From Phycomyces nitens (lineage: Eukaryota; Mucoromycota; Mucoromycetes; Mucorales; Phycomycetaceae), in contig JAHRBC010000004.1 of assembly GCA_022702545.1 (NCBI GenBank), forward strand, positions 2,790,001 through 2,854,000: DNA of 64,000 nt. Direction: 5' to 3'. Of the stretch, positions 1 to 16,002 are shown piece after piece. The translations under genes were made by a program, and so were the position numbers. The notes below the pieces were generated by a model that was not told where the DNA came from, ran no database searches, and saw nothing but the letters and a program-made list of their open reading frames with translations. How positions within the stretch are numbered: position 1 is the stretch's first letter; every line of letters starts with the position of its first letter.

Positions 1-1
1 C

Positions 2-3223
<3,222 letters not shown>

Positions 3224-3803
3224 TTTATCTATTATTATTCTCTCTTAAAAAAATGTAAGTCAAAGTTTGTCTTGATGCGCGCGCTGGGTTGCTGACATCT
3301 TTTTTTTCTTCTTTTGCTTAGATCCTTGTTGTAATCTCTTTATTTTGCATTCAAACCCTCTTACATTTCTAACCATGCTTTGTGTATACGCCCAATGGAC
3401 CCGATATTCACAAGTCCCTCTGTACAAAAGAAAGGCTCGATTCAAATCTATATATATACTTATATAATATTTATTTCCAAGCTTCTTTAAAATTGTGTAT
3501 TTACAATTCAAAACATATTTGGACAGAATATGCCAAGATTCTCAAGTATTTATATACTTATTGCCAATAGCATCAAATCTATATATATATACATCTATTG
3601 GCGCACTTGAATTAAACAAAAAAGCCACAGTGGTATATAAATAAAGCCAAGGGTTATGCACAGCCGTATGCAAGCCCATTAGGATCAGGAGCGGTGTTGT
3701 TGTGGGAGTACAACCATCGGATTGTTGATGTCATTATTCAATTATTGTTGTTTGCTGAGCACAGTCTAGAGCTACTTGTTCTTGCGATACTCATCCTACA
3801 GCA
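3224..3803. other. intergenic, kinase 3' region to bestrophin-like gene 5' region
   Basis: AT-rich, with T-runs and TATATA stretches (3450-3600) that probably include the kinase 3' UTR. No coding or RNA gene is supported. Confidence 0.6.
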
Positions 3804-5297
3804 ATGCGCATTGAGATTCAACATGACCATCCTCCTGGGCACTACACCCGCCGATTTATGCGAAAGATCCGGCGTTATCCAGATCAGCTTCGGTAAGAAG
3901 GCCACTATCTAAAGATGAATTGACAATTGACCATGTGATTATAGAATGAGAGGATCTGTAATAAACCGATCAATATAATATCCTGTCGCGTCTTCTAATC
4001 GTCTTGTAGGTATTGCCGGCGATCATGCCGACTGTTATCCTCACAGCCGTCTATACTCATTTGATCGCAAAGGCGTATCTTGACTGGGGCTATACCAACA
4101 TTGCTATCAGCAACACGGTTGGTAAATAGACAACATTATGATATCCGCCATATAATAACCAACCTTTTTCTTTTTTGCTCTAGTTCCCGTGTTGTCAGTC
4201 GTGCTTGGACTGCTGCTTGGCTTCCGTGCCAACACTTCCTATGCGCGGTACTACGAAGGACGCCAGTTATGGCAAGATCTGAATAGCAATGTCCGCAACC
4301 TGTCTCGCCTGGTGTGGTGCAGTATTCCGGAACGCACCCAAAATGACCACGAGGAGAAGAATCGGTGCATGAAGTTGTTGCTGGCCTTTGCAGTTGCTAC
4401 AAAGCACCATCTTCGAAAGGAGTACGGAATTGACTATTTTGATCTCGATTATCTCCTGCCTCCAAACTGGGTCCCGGCTGCAGCCAATGATATGGAGCAG
4501 TACGGTGGTGATCAGGAAGGCGAACCAGGAACACCTCTTTCGAGGACCAGAGAGATCTTTGGCGAGACTGTGGTCGGGACACCCACATCAGAGCGCAACC
4601 TTGGGCCTCTGGAGAGCAGTGGAGGTGATGATCCCAACGACCTCGCCAACCGAAAGGACCAATTTGCTGCCCAGCGCCGTAAATTTGTGTGCGATGAGGA
4701 TCTTCCAGACGACAGCAATTCGGAAATGTCTCTTCCGCTCGAGATCCTCTTCCGTCTGGGCCTCTACATGGCCCAAGCAAAGGAGACCAACAGAATTGAT
4801 GGTGTGTTTGCCAGCAATATCATATCCCATCTCAATGCTCTTAATGACTGCCTTGCTGCCCTGGAGCGCATTGTCAGCACCCCTATTCCCAAAGCATACA
4901 CCATTCATCTGTAAGTAGTAGTAGTAGTAGTCTGGCAAATATATACCCCCCCTCCAACAACTCACCACCACCATTCTCTCTATAGCAAACAGTCCATTTT
5001 CCTTTACATGCTCGCCCTTCCCTTTACACTCGTATCGGCCCTAGAGTGGTGGGTGGTCCCGACCATCTTGCTGTCATCGTTTACAATGTATGGCATCGAT
5101 GCCATTGGTGCCCAGATTGGTAAATAATCTTGACCAACTTTTGACCTTGACTTAACCCTTCAATAGAGAATCCATTTGGCTACAGTTCCAATGATCTGCC
5201 TCTCAACCAGTTCTGCGACTCTTTGCGCAAGGAAATCGAGTTTACAATCTACCACTTGCCAAGTGAGGCCGAAGTAGTAGACCACACACCCGCTTGA
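3804..5297 (+). CDS. bestrophin/UPF0187 (RFP-TM) family membrane anion channel
   Basis: Predicted chloride-type channel of the bestrophin/YneE family. Exons: 3804-3892, 3945-3957 (a 13-nt microexon), 4010-4121, 4184-4910, 4986-5119, 5167-5297; 401 aa. The N-terminus HYTRRFMRKIRRYPDQLR joins through the microexon to RMRGSVLPAIMPT, the expected family motif before the first membrane helix. Next comes PVLSVVLGLLLGFRANTSYARYYEGRQLW, the most conserved bestrophin-like block. A hydrophilic, acidic loop (~residues 150-230) is followed by a late hydrophobic pair (IFLYMLALPFTLVSALEWW...) and the conserved GxDAIGAQIENPFGYSSNDLPL ending. The start was chosen because the other in-frame upstream ATG (3822) cannot join the conserved frame. 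Ion selectivity and location cannot be read from sequence. Confidence 0.88.
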
Positions 5298-5759
5298 TTC
5301 TGGCTAGTGTGTGCACAGATCATCTGTAATAAAAATAAAGAAATATAAAAGAACTTGTTCGGCGTCCTCATCCTCGGTTCGGACCAAAAAGTGCCCTTTT
5401 TTTAAAAAGAATAATGTCATTGGTCCGCACAACAGCAGTAGTGTTTAGCTGTGAGTGGCCAAAGGTCAGGCTGGCTATAAACCCCCCCAGTATACAATGT
5501 ACACCCTCGCACAAGAGACGAGTGGATTGGTTCGGTTTCCATACTGGACCTCCCTCCGCTCATTTCCGATGGCGTCTAAATTCCTAAAGACATCTCTTTT
5601 TTTTTGTATTGGAACATACCCTGGAATCAATCTTATTTCTTGCTGGACGGTTACGCCACCCGGGCCCGGGATGTTATCCACCGATCGGTGCCCATTCTTT
5701 TACCCCCCCTCTCTTTATCTTTTCTCTTTTCTTCACTCTCTTTCGCTTTTCCAACACAA
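5298..5759. other. intergenic, promoter region of the Zn2Cys6 gene
   Basis: Holds the AATAAA-like 3' end of the bestrophin gene (5330-5345), a CTATAAAC TATA-like word near 5476 and a long pyrimidine tract (5690-5755) just before the ATG at 5760, typical of a fungal 5' leader. Confidence 0.5.
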
Positions 5760-6913
5760 ATGCCACCAAGCCCGCCTGGAAACAGAAAACTCACCAATCC
5801 AAGCGCAAATCGAAACCTCCTTGTTGAAAGATGCTCCTCTCTTAGGGCATGTGAAGCATGCAAGCGCAAGAGAAGAGTGTGTAGTGGTCAGCGTCCGTGT
5901 GCTCACTGCACAGAGTCATCTACCGAGTGTGTGTTTATTGTTGTATCTGACCACCCAAGAAGTGTCTTTTCGACAACCAACGCCCGTCGGCTGAGCTCCG
6001 GATCCGCGTGCGAGACATGCCGGCGCCGAAAGACCAAATGCGACGGCAGCAGCCCCTGCAGCTTCTGTTCGACAAACGGCATCGATTGTGTAAATAATTC
6101 AGAGAGACGGAAGCGTACAATGGCTGCGCCCCCAGGCGACAATGAGGCGATTGACCGTATTGAGGATCGCTTACGACGGATCGAGCGATTGATGTCAGCC
6201 ATCAACCCTAGCCCGCTCTCACAGAGCACCTCTTTCAGCAGTGCGGCTGGTCCGACAACTGATAAAGAGACCCAGGCACACGGCACTCTTTCTCTGCGCA
6301 AACTGTCTTCCCCGCACCCTCCACCATCCCCCGCTGTTCGCCAGCATCGGCACTCTGTCCAGGGCATTAGTGCCTCCAAAGAACATGCCGAACTCAGGAC
6401 CGCCTTTATCCGTGCCAAACCACCATCCGACCCTTCCTCGACACCCCCACCACTCTCGCCCACTAGCTCAGGACACACCTGCAGCACTGCTGCAACCCAG
6501 CCCCTTACGTCCTCTATGCTCAATCTAACCCTCTCGCCATCCTCCTCCACAACATCCTCGACCTCCAATTCTTCCACGCTTCTTCTCCTCCAGTCCGTAT
6601 CGACTCCTACATCTCCGCCTTCATCTGGACAACGGCCCGGCTGGCCTTGTACGACACCCTATGGCTCTCCTCCAACCAACATTTCCGAATGGAAGACAAC
6701 CATCCCAAGCCTTATGGGTAATGTTTTTATAAGCTAGTAATATATATACATATATATATATATATATGTGTGTGTGTGTAATCTAACTTTGCTTCTTTAG
6801 ACCAACTTTCCAAACGCACCTTTGTCTCGACCAATCTGGATTATTCGGTACATTATCCCATCTATCCCCTCACACCCCCATCCACAGCCGAACCAGAGCC
6901 AACTTCAACATAA
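5760..6913 (+). CDS. transcription factor with two tandem Zn2Cys6 clusters
   Basis: Predicted nuclear DNA-binding regulator. Exons 5760-6717 and 6801-6913; 356 aa. Two complete C6 zinc clusters lie in tandem: cysteines 31, 34, 41, 47, 50, 57 and 84, 87, 94, 100, 103, 110, both with the basic stretch after the second Cys (KRKRR, RRRKTK). A short amphipathic segment, IDRIEDRLRRIERLMSAI (~residues 128-145), looks like a dimerisation coiled coil. The rest is Ser/Pro/Thr-rich and ends Pro/Glu-rich. No fungal-specific TF middle homology domain is visible in this frame. Between about 6500 and 6717 an alternative frame is also strikingly open (see findings), so the C-terminal half may contain a frameshift or an unrecognised intron. 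Target genes are unknown. Confidence 0.8.
6740..6780. repeat. (TA)n(TG)n microsatellite inside the intron
   Basis: Alternating TA then TG dinucleotides within intron 6718-6800 of the Zn2Cys6 gene. Similar TA/TG runs recur at 14957-14996. Confidence 0.9.
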
Positions 6914-7489
6914 CCACCAAATCATCCGCACATACTTTCTAGTATTAAATTATACATATCATCAACCTTTTTGTGCAAATAAACAAAAAAGTGAAAATTA
7001 GACAATACACATACACATATATTATATTATATATATATCTACATTTATTAACAATCGAAAGACGATTATTATTATTATTTTCTTTTCTTTGCAACAAACA
7101 AGCGATGATTTTTGCTCGGGTGCGATTTGTATGACGTATGATTTTTTTTTAGTTGCGAAACAGAAAGATACGTGTGTGGATTTAAATATAGAATGGCAAA
7201 ACAATCGAATCCCACTGTTTGACATCCATGTTATAATCAATCTTGCTATAAAATGTACAACGGCCAAGGTGTATGATTGTTATTGAAAGTCACAAGAGGT
7301 TGAAATGATGGTTTAATTGTATAATTGGATACATCATGTATATATATGTATATATTAAAGCATCTCATAATAATAATAATAATAATAATAATAATTTATT
7401 TAATAAATAAATAAATATAAAAATATAAAAATTAAGAAAAAAAAAAAGAAAGCCTGTGCTGGGGTTGACGTACTTCTTTAATCTGACGC
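6914..7489. other. intergenic, AT-rich
   Basis: Contains an AAT trinucleotide run (about 7367-7395) and A-runs near 7437-7448. No gene is supported. Confidence 0.6.
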
Positions 7490-8864
<1,375 letters not shown>

Positions 8865-8898
8865 GGAAGAAGAGACATTGTTTTATGTTGAAAATTGC

Positions 8899-9919
8899 TT
8901 AGAACAACTTGCTCCAGATAACCAACACAATCAAGGCAATCAATATCAAAATAATAGCAGCCGTAATCATCTTGTTGGTTGCCATACTATCCAATAAACA
9001 TCCTTTTTAATCTCTTTATTTCTGTTGTCTGCCAAGCGACTTACCGACGAGCCATTCCCTTGAGGGTTCTGGACGCCTTGTCAATGTAGGAATCTGCCTC
9101 GGCAAGCTAGACAACACACCATCAGTAAAACCACAAACCCATTGTCAGGAAAGCACTCACCGTATCTCTGGCACGGACAATCGTCTCTCGCTGTCCCTTG
9201 AGGGTCCCAAGAATGTTGATTCCAATACCCTCTGTCTCCAAAGCAAGTCGGTGGCTGTCTTCCAAGCGTCGGCTGGACTGTCCAAGACGCTCCGTCCCAC
9301 TCAAAAGGCGCTGGCGTTGATCCATGGTCGAAGCATCCAGATCGCTTGTGCTGTCATTCAGGTCACCAAACAGTTCATTGCGATCATTGGATCTTGGTGC
9401 AACCGCAGTCGCTCTACGCTATCATAATTGCTCAACACCATAAGCATCCTCTTCTTTATGGGCCAATGGCAATTCCTCTTTACCAAATCACGCTTCGTCT
9501 TTTCTCCCTCGGATTTATAGAGTCTTAGCTTTGCCTGGAGGCGAGTGCGGGATGGTGCAGGAATATTCAATATCTCCATTTCCATTTGTCCCAGCTATAA
9601 AACATAGTGTTAAGAATATATATATATATAAATAAATGTAAGGTTGTTGCTGTCTTTATGATCTCTTACAATCTCATCAGTCTCATCAATCTCTCTTTCG
9701 GCGGCCCGAATAATGGCCTTGCGTTCCTCTTTTTGAAATCACAATCCAAGTGCATCATGTTGGTCAAAGCGCGCCTTTGCTTAATGTCTGTCCAGTATAT
9801 TTACCTCCAGACATGCTGGGAATCTGCTGGTTTATCTTGACACGAATAGACTCCGTGAGAGCCTTCAAGTCTTGCTCATAGTTTGTAAACAGCTCAGAGC
9901 CACCTGCGGATGAAGCCAT
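8899..9919 (-). CDS. VTI1: Vti1-type Qb-SNARE
   Basis: Membrane fusion SNARE of the Golgi, endosome and vacuole pathways. Exons in transcript order: 9919-9805, 9728-9670, 9594-9484, 9418-9161, 9106-9045, 8986-8899; 230 aa. The N-terminal three-helix region starts FTNYEQDLKALTESI and includes the conserved TDEILGQMEMEI and RTRLQAKLRLYK segments. The SNARE motif follows (ELFGDLNDSTSDL, then DQRQRLLSGTERLGQSSRRL and ALETEGIGINILGTLKGQRE), and the single C-terminal anchor MITAAIILILIALIVLVIW leaves only SKLF on the luminal side. It is tail-to-tail with RAD51 (35 bp between stop codons) and divergent from the CLASP gene. Confidence 0.93.
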
Positions 9920-10156
9920 GGCAAAGAAAATATATATAAAAAAAGTGAGAGATATGTATAAGCCAAAGCACAAGCTATCTGGTGTGGGGTTGTGCAGTAT
10001 AGATCACGTGCCCTTATGTGTCAACCCCGACTCCTTTTGGGCAGCAAACAGGTCCCTCAACTGTCCTTGTCTTTTAGCTTTTTTTCTCTCTCTCTTTCTC
10101 TCTCTCTGTCTCTCTATAGAGTGGATGGCAATAAGAGAATTTAACGATTCAGGTCA
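9920..10156. promoter_or_regulatory. shared divergent promoter, VTI1 / CLASP
   Basis: A 237-bp gap between the two start codons must serve both genes. It holds a long CT tract (about 10072-10115) on the CLASP side and an A/T-rich patch next to the VTI1 ATG. No specific factor site is claimed. Confidence 0.55.
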
Positions 10157-13100
10157 ATGACAGCAAAGGAAGAATTTGTAGAAGCAGATGTCGATCCTGT
10201 ACAGGTAAGCTGCCTTGGATTAAACGCCAAACTGTTGGCAATCCCTAGCTACCTTGGTCTAATAGTTACAGATTGCGAGTGTAAAAGACCTCGAGGCAGA
10301 GGCTGTGCCAATGATACAGGCATACAAAGATAAAGAGACGGAATACAACTGGGAAGCCCGAGAAAAATCTGCCTTGAGACTCCGTGGAATCCTTCGAGGT
10401 AATGCACCAGAAAGGTTTCCGGATGCTCTCCAGGCATCAATGCGACAGATGGTGGATGGTATCATTAAGGGCGTAAGACAAACAACTCTTGAAAGAAACG
10501 TCGATTATTATTTTTTTGGGATAAAATAGCTGATTCAAAACGCACCTGGTGTGCTTTAGATAGAAAGCCTTCGGACCTCCTTAGTCTTGCAGACCCTGGC
10601 TTTGGTGGTAGACATTGGAGTATATATGGGGAAATCGGTGGACCAATACATCTTTGACCATATATTCAACTGTCTGCTGAGATGTGCCAGCGTAACAAGG
10701 AAGATTGTTGCCTTGAAGGCAAAATCCACCACATTGTCTTTTATTCGTCATGCCTCATATCAACCAAAAATCATTAATCTACTCTGGCTGACAATGAACG
10801 AGAAGAACAACCAAGCAAGGCTGTACGGAGCCACATACACCAAAGTTGCTCTGACAACCCTTTTAGGGAGAGACCCTAGCAGAAGTCATCTGGACAGATC
10901 GGGTGCAACAGACCTGGTGGAAAAGATCATCCTCAAAGGAATCGTTGACGCCACACTGCCGGTCAAGGAGATCTGCCGTGAGATCTATGTCATCTTTGCC
11001 GAGCATTGGAAAGACCGCGCTGAAGCGTAAGAGGGTTGTGATATAGAGATACTTACAAATACAATAGTAATGTTTGTGTTGTAGCATGTTGAGAACATTA
11101 TCACCAGCACTAAAGAAAACCTTGGAAAGGGCAATGGCAGCTGCACCGCCATCTTTGCCACCGCCAACAACTTCTTCCCGAAGAATAGTCGCCACAGACA
11201 GGCAGATCTACAGTCCCAACAACTCTAGTAGCTCTCTACGGACCTCTAGTTCGGTTGGATCTCATCGCAATGTGGATGTGCATGATGCTGTGTCTCCTTC
11301 TAGCTCTAGTGCGTCAACTGGCTCAACAGGTTCATTGGAACCTCTGGACAGAAGCCATGCTGCAGCTCGTTCAGTATCGCCTTCCCTTCGCTCTACATCG
11401 CCACATCTCACCAGAGTCTACAATCCAGCATCGCCTGCATCTTCTCACCTCCAGGTCCTCTATCCTCCTCCTCCAACACCAGTCCTTCGCAAGACACGCG
11501 CTCCAGTACTCACGCGCAAAAAATCCACAATTGGCCAGACTACAAAGCGCAAACTGAGTCTGTTGTCAATGCTGAACAATGAAGACCTCAATATACGATG
11601 TGATGGTCTCCTTCTTCTCACCAGAAAACTCGCTCCTTTTCCATACAACCCACAACCAAACGCGGCTTCTATCCTAGTCGAGAGTGGCACAGGTGTCTCG
11701 CTTGACGGTGAGCATCTAAAGACTATTGTATGGGCCATGCTTGATGAAGACAATACAAAACTATACGAAACTCTGTCTACCTGGCCATCTGTTGCTGGTA
11801 TCTTTCTCAAACTTATCCCCTTTGATGAGTATCTACCACGGCTCATCCTCGATGCTTCTGCGGATGAGAACACTCTCAAGACTGACGACGATATCTCGCG
11901 TTCAAACGCTACAAAACTTGCCCTCAAGCGTGCCAAGGCTTATTTAAAGACACAGGATCCTAATCTTGCTGAACATGTGTTTGACAACTTTTTGCTTTAT
12001 GGTGTTGCAGATACTAATCGTCGTGCAATGGGCACTCGAAAGGACCCTGCAAAGAACTCTGCCAACCGCCGTAAATTCATGCGCTCGTTTCTCGAGTGGC
12101 TAGATGAGCTTGTGATGCCCATGATTGGGCTTGATCCAGAAGATGATGAAGATGCTGAACCTGCACAGGATGAATGGGTTGGACCAGAGAATGTTGCTTC
12201 CCGATGGTTTGAATCAGATATCAATGTGCGCCATTGTCTAGACAAGCTCTTTCCACTCGTCAGTACATCTGCACCTGGTAGTGTGTGGCATATTCCTCTG
12301 GTATCATTTGTTTCCCACCTTCGCCTAGTAAACCAGCGGCTGTTTGAGACTATTGCGTCTACTCTTGATGAACAGACGATTGCAAAGATCAGCCGTGTGC
12401 TTGGTGTCTATATTCGACCTATACCTGACTATGTATGTCAGGCTGCCCCAGAAGAATTGGACATGCTGGGAGTAGCAGTTAGTCCTGATGAAACACAGGC
12501 TAAATCGGCACCACCTCCAATCCAACCACCCAATGTTGATCTCTTACAGGCACTGGAAGACATCAGACTCGAATCTCCCGCTCCTTACAATGACCCAATT
12601 GAACCCCAAACCCAAGAATCATCAATAAAACACTATACTGCTACTGATTTAGGGCATTCTATATACAGCCCGCCTCCACAGACCTATGAAGCCCCTACGA
12701 GATCTAAAGTACAAACGACACGCTCTGTAAGCCACCCCACACACACATTAGAGTCAATAAGCCATGTCGAACCCAATCGCAAAGAAACCCCACCTCCCTC
12801 CTTGCCGTCTATCGAGCCAGAACATCATGAGCCAGAACATCATGAGCCAAAACATCATGAGCCAAAACATCATGAGCCAGAACATCATGCAAAACACATT
12901 AAACCACACCCAGTAGACGAAATTCCTCAAATCGAAGCTATCGAATCTATCGAACCTATCGAACCTATCGAACCTATCGAACCTATTGAAGCCCTTGCAA
13001 AAGAACATTTAATTGAGCCAGTGCAGTCTAAAATATCTGATATTCCAGATGATTCTGATCTAAAGAGCGCTTTTGAACCAGAACGGCCTATTGAATCTAT

Positions 13101-14812
13101 AGCGACTCCAGAGCAAATTGAAACAATAAGCCCAATAGATCCTGTAGATCCCGTAGATCCCGTAGATCCCATAGAATCTCTAGAGCTACCCGTCCAGACC
13201 ACGGAGTCCTTTGGACATCCCCAGGGACTTGGAATATTCCCTCAGGACTTTCCCAATGTGGTCGAACAGACCAACTATAACCCTATAGAACATTCTCGGG
13301 CTACCCCTCTTCCTGTCGAACAAGCCGTCAAGGAAAGCCAGACAATAGCCTATGTCAATTCCATAGAGGTCCCAGGGAACATTAGAGAAGAACCAATTGG
13401 TGTATATCAACAGGCTCCTGAGAATGTAGGCATTCCACAAACTTCCTTGACAAATGGCTACCCCACACACTCTAGCCCGGCATTTGAAGATGAACCACTA
13501 AAGTCTGCTTCTCCGGTTGAACGCCCAGAATTGCCTGCAAGTATCTAAAGTACCACTACTAGACTATTGGTGACAGACCATAATTAACTGATCTGGATCA
13601 CACATGACTTATATTGCTCTTATTATATAAACATTAGCTCCCATCGTTGGCTCCTATTGTCGATCAGTCCAGTGGTCCAGAGGAAACTGAAATAATATTT
13701 GTGCAGCAAACATTGCAAGAAGGACCTTATCTCAATAGTAGGCTGGTCAATTATCCACTGCCTGTTTTCAAGGAAAACCCAAGGACACAGCATGCTACAC
13801 CCTTGTCAATTGCGCGTGGAGGCAGAGACAAGACCGTCACACTCTACAGTCTGGTCGACAAGATGTACTCTTCCAATGCAGACTACAACACCTTTCGTCG
13901 ACTTATTCGTCTGGCCCGAGAGTCGCCTGTCCTCAAGTCATGGGATCAGGGAGGCGCAACTGAGTCTGGCAGTGATCTCTGGGGTGGTGGACTCCAGGAC
14001 GGCGGTAACTTTGTCGAGGTTATCCAGGGTGCTCTGGCCTATCTTAAGCCTACTTCTGGACTTGTTCTGGGAGCCATGGAACTTGTTCAACAGCTGGCGG
14101 CAACCCAGTCTGGACTGTTTAGGTTCTATGAACGCAAAAAGGATGTTCGTGGCATGACACTGGAAGGTCGCCTGGCACGACAATTGCTGCTGATTAGGGC
14201 ATCTCAAGATACAACAGCAAGTATTTGTAAGACGGCTTGATTTCTGGCTAACACGAAATGGTACATTTAGATGTGTGCAGCGGCCGATGATGCCTTGGAA
14301 AGCGTGCTTGGGGCTGTGAGTGCCCAGACAGCATTTGAACTCTTGCTGTCTTATTTGATTCACCACCTGAGCACTGTGCCATACGATCGGGAAATGTGGG
14401 TCTCTGTGAGATATCCTCCTGTTGGGTCTGCTTTTACGTACCTTGCCAAATGGGTAAAGGAGATCAATGACGGTAGTTTTGTGACTACATGGCTGAGACG
14501 AGGAGGAGCAGAAGTGTTTAGAAAGGTAAGAGACATGAAACGAACCCAAATGAACGAGTACAAACGAATATATACATACATATATACATACATATATACA
14601 TACATTAGGGTATGAACGATGGTTTGATCAGTGTACGAAAATCGTGTGTCGAGGCCATTGTTGCATTCCAGGATATTGTGGGGGATAGTGTGTATGAATT
14701 GCTGGACGACTTGAGGGATGATCAATTGAACTTGGTGAAGCACTATGTAGCCAAGTCGATAAGAAAGAAAGCCAGTATTCGAAGTATGAGTGTGGCATCT
14801 CAGATGAGATGA
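10157..14812 (+). CDS. CLASP/Stu1-family microtubule-associated protein
   Basis: Microtubule plus-end and spindle stabiliser built from TOG (HEAT) arrays. Exons: 10157-10204, 10272-10472, 10560-11026, 11085-13540, 13681-14226, 14281-14525, 14609-14812; about 1388 aa. The first TOG-like array covers ~residues 20-245 (WEAREKSALRLRGILRG ... PVKEICREIYVIFAEHW, then AMLRTLSPALKKTLERA). A Ser/Pro/Arg-rich linker follows, then a second helical array (~410-690, starting KRKLSLLSMLNNEDLNIRCDGLLLL), a long acidic low-complexity stretch with repeats, and a C-terminal HEAT region (FRRLIRLARESPVL ... VRKSCVEAIVAFQDIVGDSVYELL). The exon 4/5 junction is the weak point: the donor at 13541 and acceptor at 13680 keep frame, but the better-looking acceptor at 13637 does not. 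Junction uncertainty is about 40 codons. Confidence 0.85.
12818..13175 (+). repeat. coding minisatellites in the CLASP linker
   Basis: Three in-frame short repeats: a (P/K/E)HHE unit of 12 nt repeated about five times (12820-12890), an IEP unit of 9 nt repeated about five times (12945-12987), and a DPV unit of 9 nt repeated about four times (13137-13170). All keep the reading frame. Confidence 0.9.
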
Positions 14813-14956
14813 TGATAATGATGATTCATATATTATATAATGATATTTTTATATATATTCTATACCCCTTCCCTCCTAAAGCAAAATCCTGTCCACCACC
14901 TCTTTTCTCTTTCTTTTTCTTTTTCCCTCATTCTCATTCTCTGCCTTGATGATGGC

Positions 14957-14995
<39 letters not shown>

Positions 14996-15685
14996 GGTCA
15001 AAGAGATTGAATGAATGAATTAATGAAGGAATTAATGAATATTGAGAGCAAATGTGTGTGTGTGTTTTTTTGAGAGTGATGATTGAGTGAAATTCAATCG
15101 AGAAGACTTGGTTTGTATTGATTGCCACCAATAAAGACATATATCCATAATAGATTCTCTTTTCACCCCCTCTCTTTTAAATATATATATTAAAAGGACC
15201 TTTTATTCTTTTTGGTAGTCCCTGCGTTATACTATCTATACTAATGGCTATGATGAAATTTAATAAGATCTGAAGCTCCTAAAAAGAAACCAAATAGACG
15301 CATAAATGGAAACTTACCAAGGTCGAGATATAAACAAACAAATCAAGGATGTAATTGGATTGTAGAACGAGCTGGCTTGCTTTTATTTGAGCTTATTGCT
15401 GGGAGGATGCAAATCTGACCTTTTTATGCAAATCTAACCATTCCGCAAAAACATCGTGGTTTTAAAGAAGTAAACCCCCTTGATTTTCTGTAAGTTTCGC
15501 TATCTGTGTGCACCAGCCATCATTGGAATTCTACCTCTTTAACATATAATGAAGTCCCTCGCCATATCTATTCATTCATTCATTTAATATTTAATATTTA
15601 TATATTTAATATTTATATATTTAGTTATTTAGTTATTGATTATTATTATTATAATCATCATTATCATCATTATCATCACTTAACA

Positions 15686-15716
<31 letters not shown>

Positions 15717-16002
15717 GTTATTATTATTATTGTTATTATTTATTATTATTATTATTTATTTTTTTCATTAGTGAATAAATGCCCTTGTGTTTTTTTTAAT
15801 ATATAAACAAGCAATGTAACCCCACATCCTCTATTCCTTTTTGCTTTCGTTTTCATTCAACGTAAAATATCTAAAATATAATTATATGAGATTTTTCTTT
15901 CAGTATTGATTACTATCCCTTCATAAACCCCGTGTCCAAACCGCTTTTTTATAATTCTCAAACTTTGGACTCTCATCACCATCTCCTTACTCTTTACAAC
16001 TA
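14813..16002. other. intergenic, microsatellite-rich
   Basis: Contains (TA)n(TG)n at 14957-14996 and a long TTA/TTG/TCA trinucleotide tract at about 15590-15770. Upstream of the TEA gene there are pyrimidine-rich leader sequences (15955-16000). No gene is supported. Confidence 0.6.
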
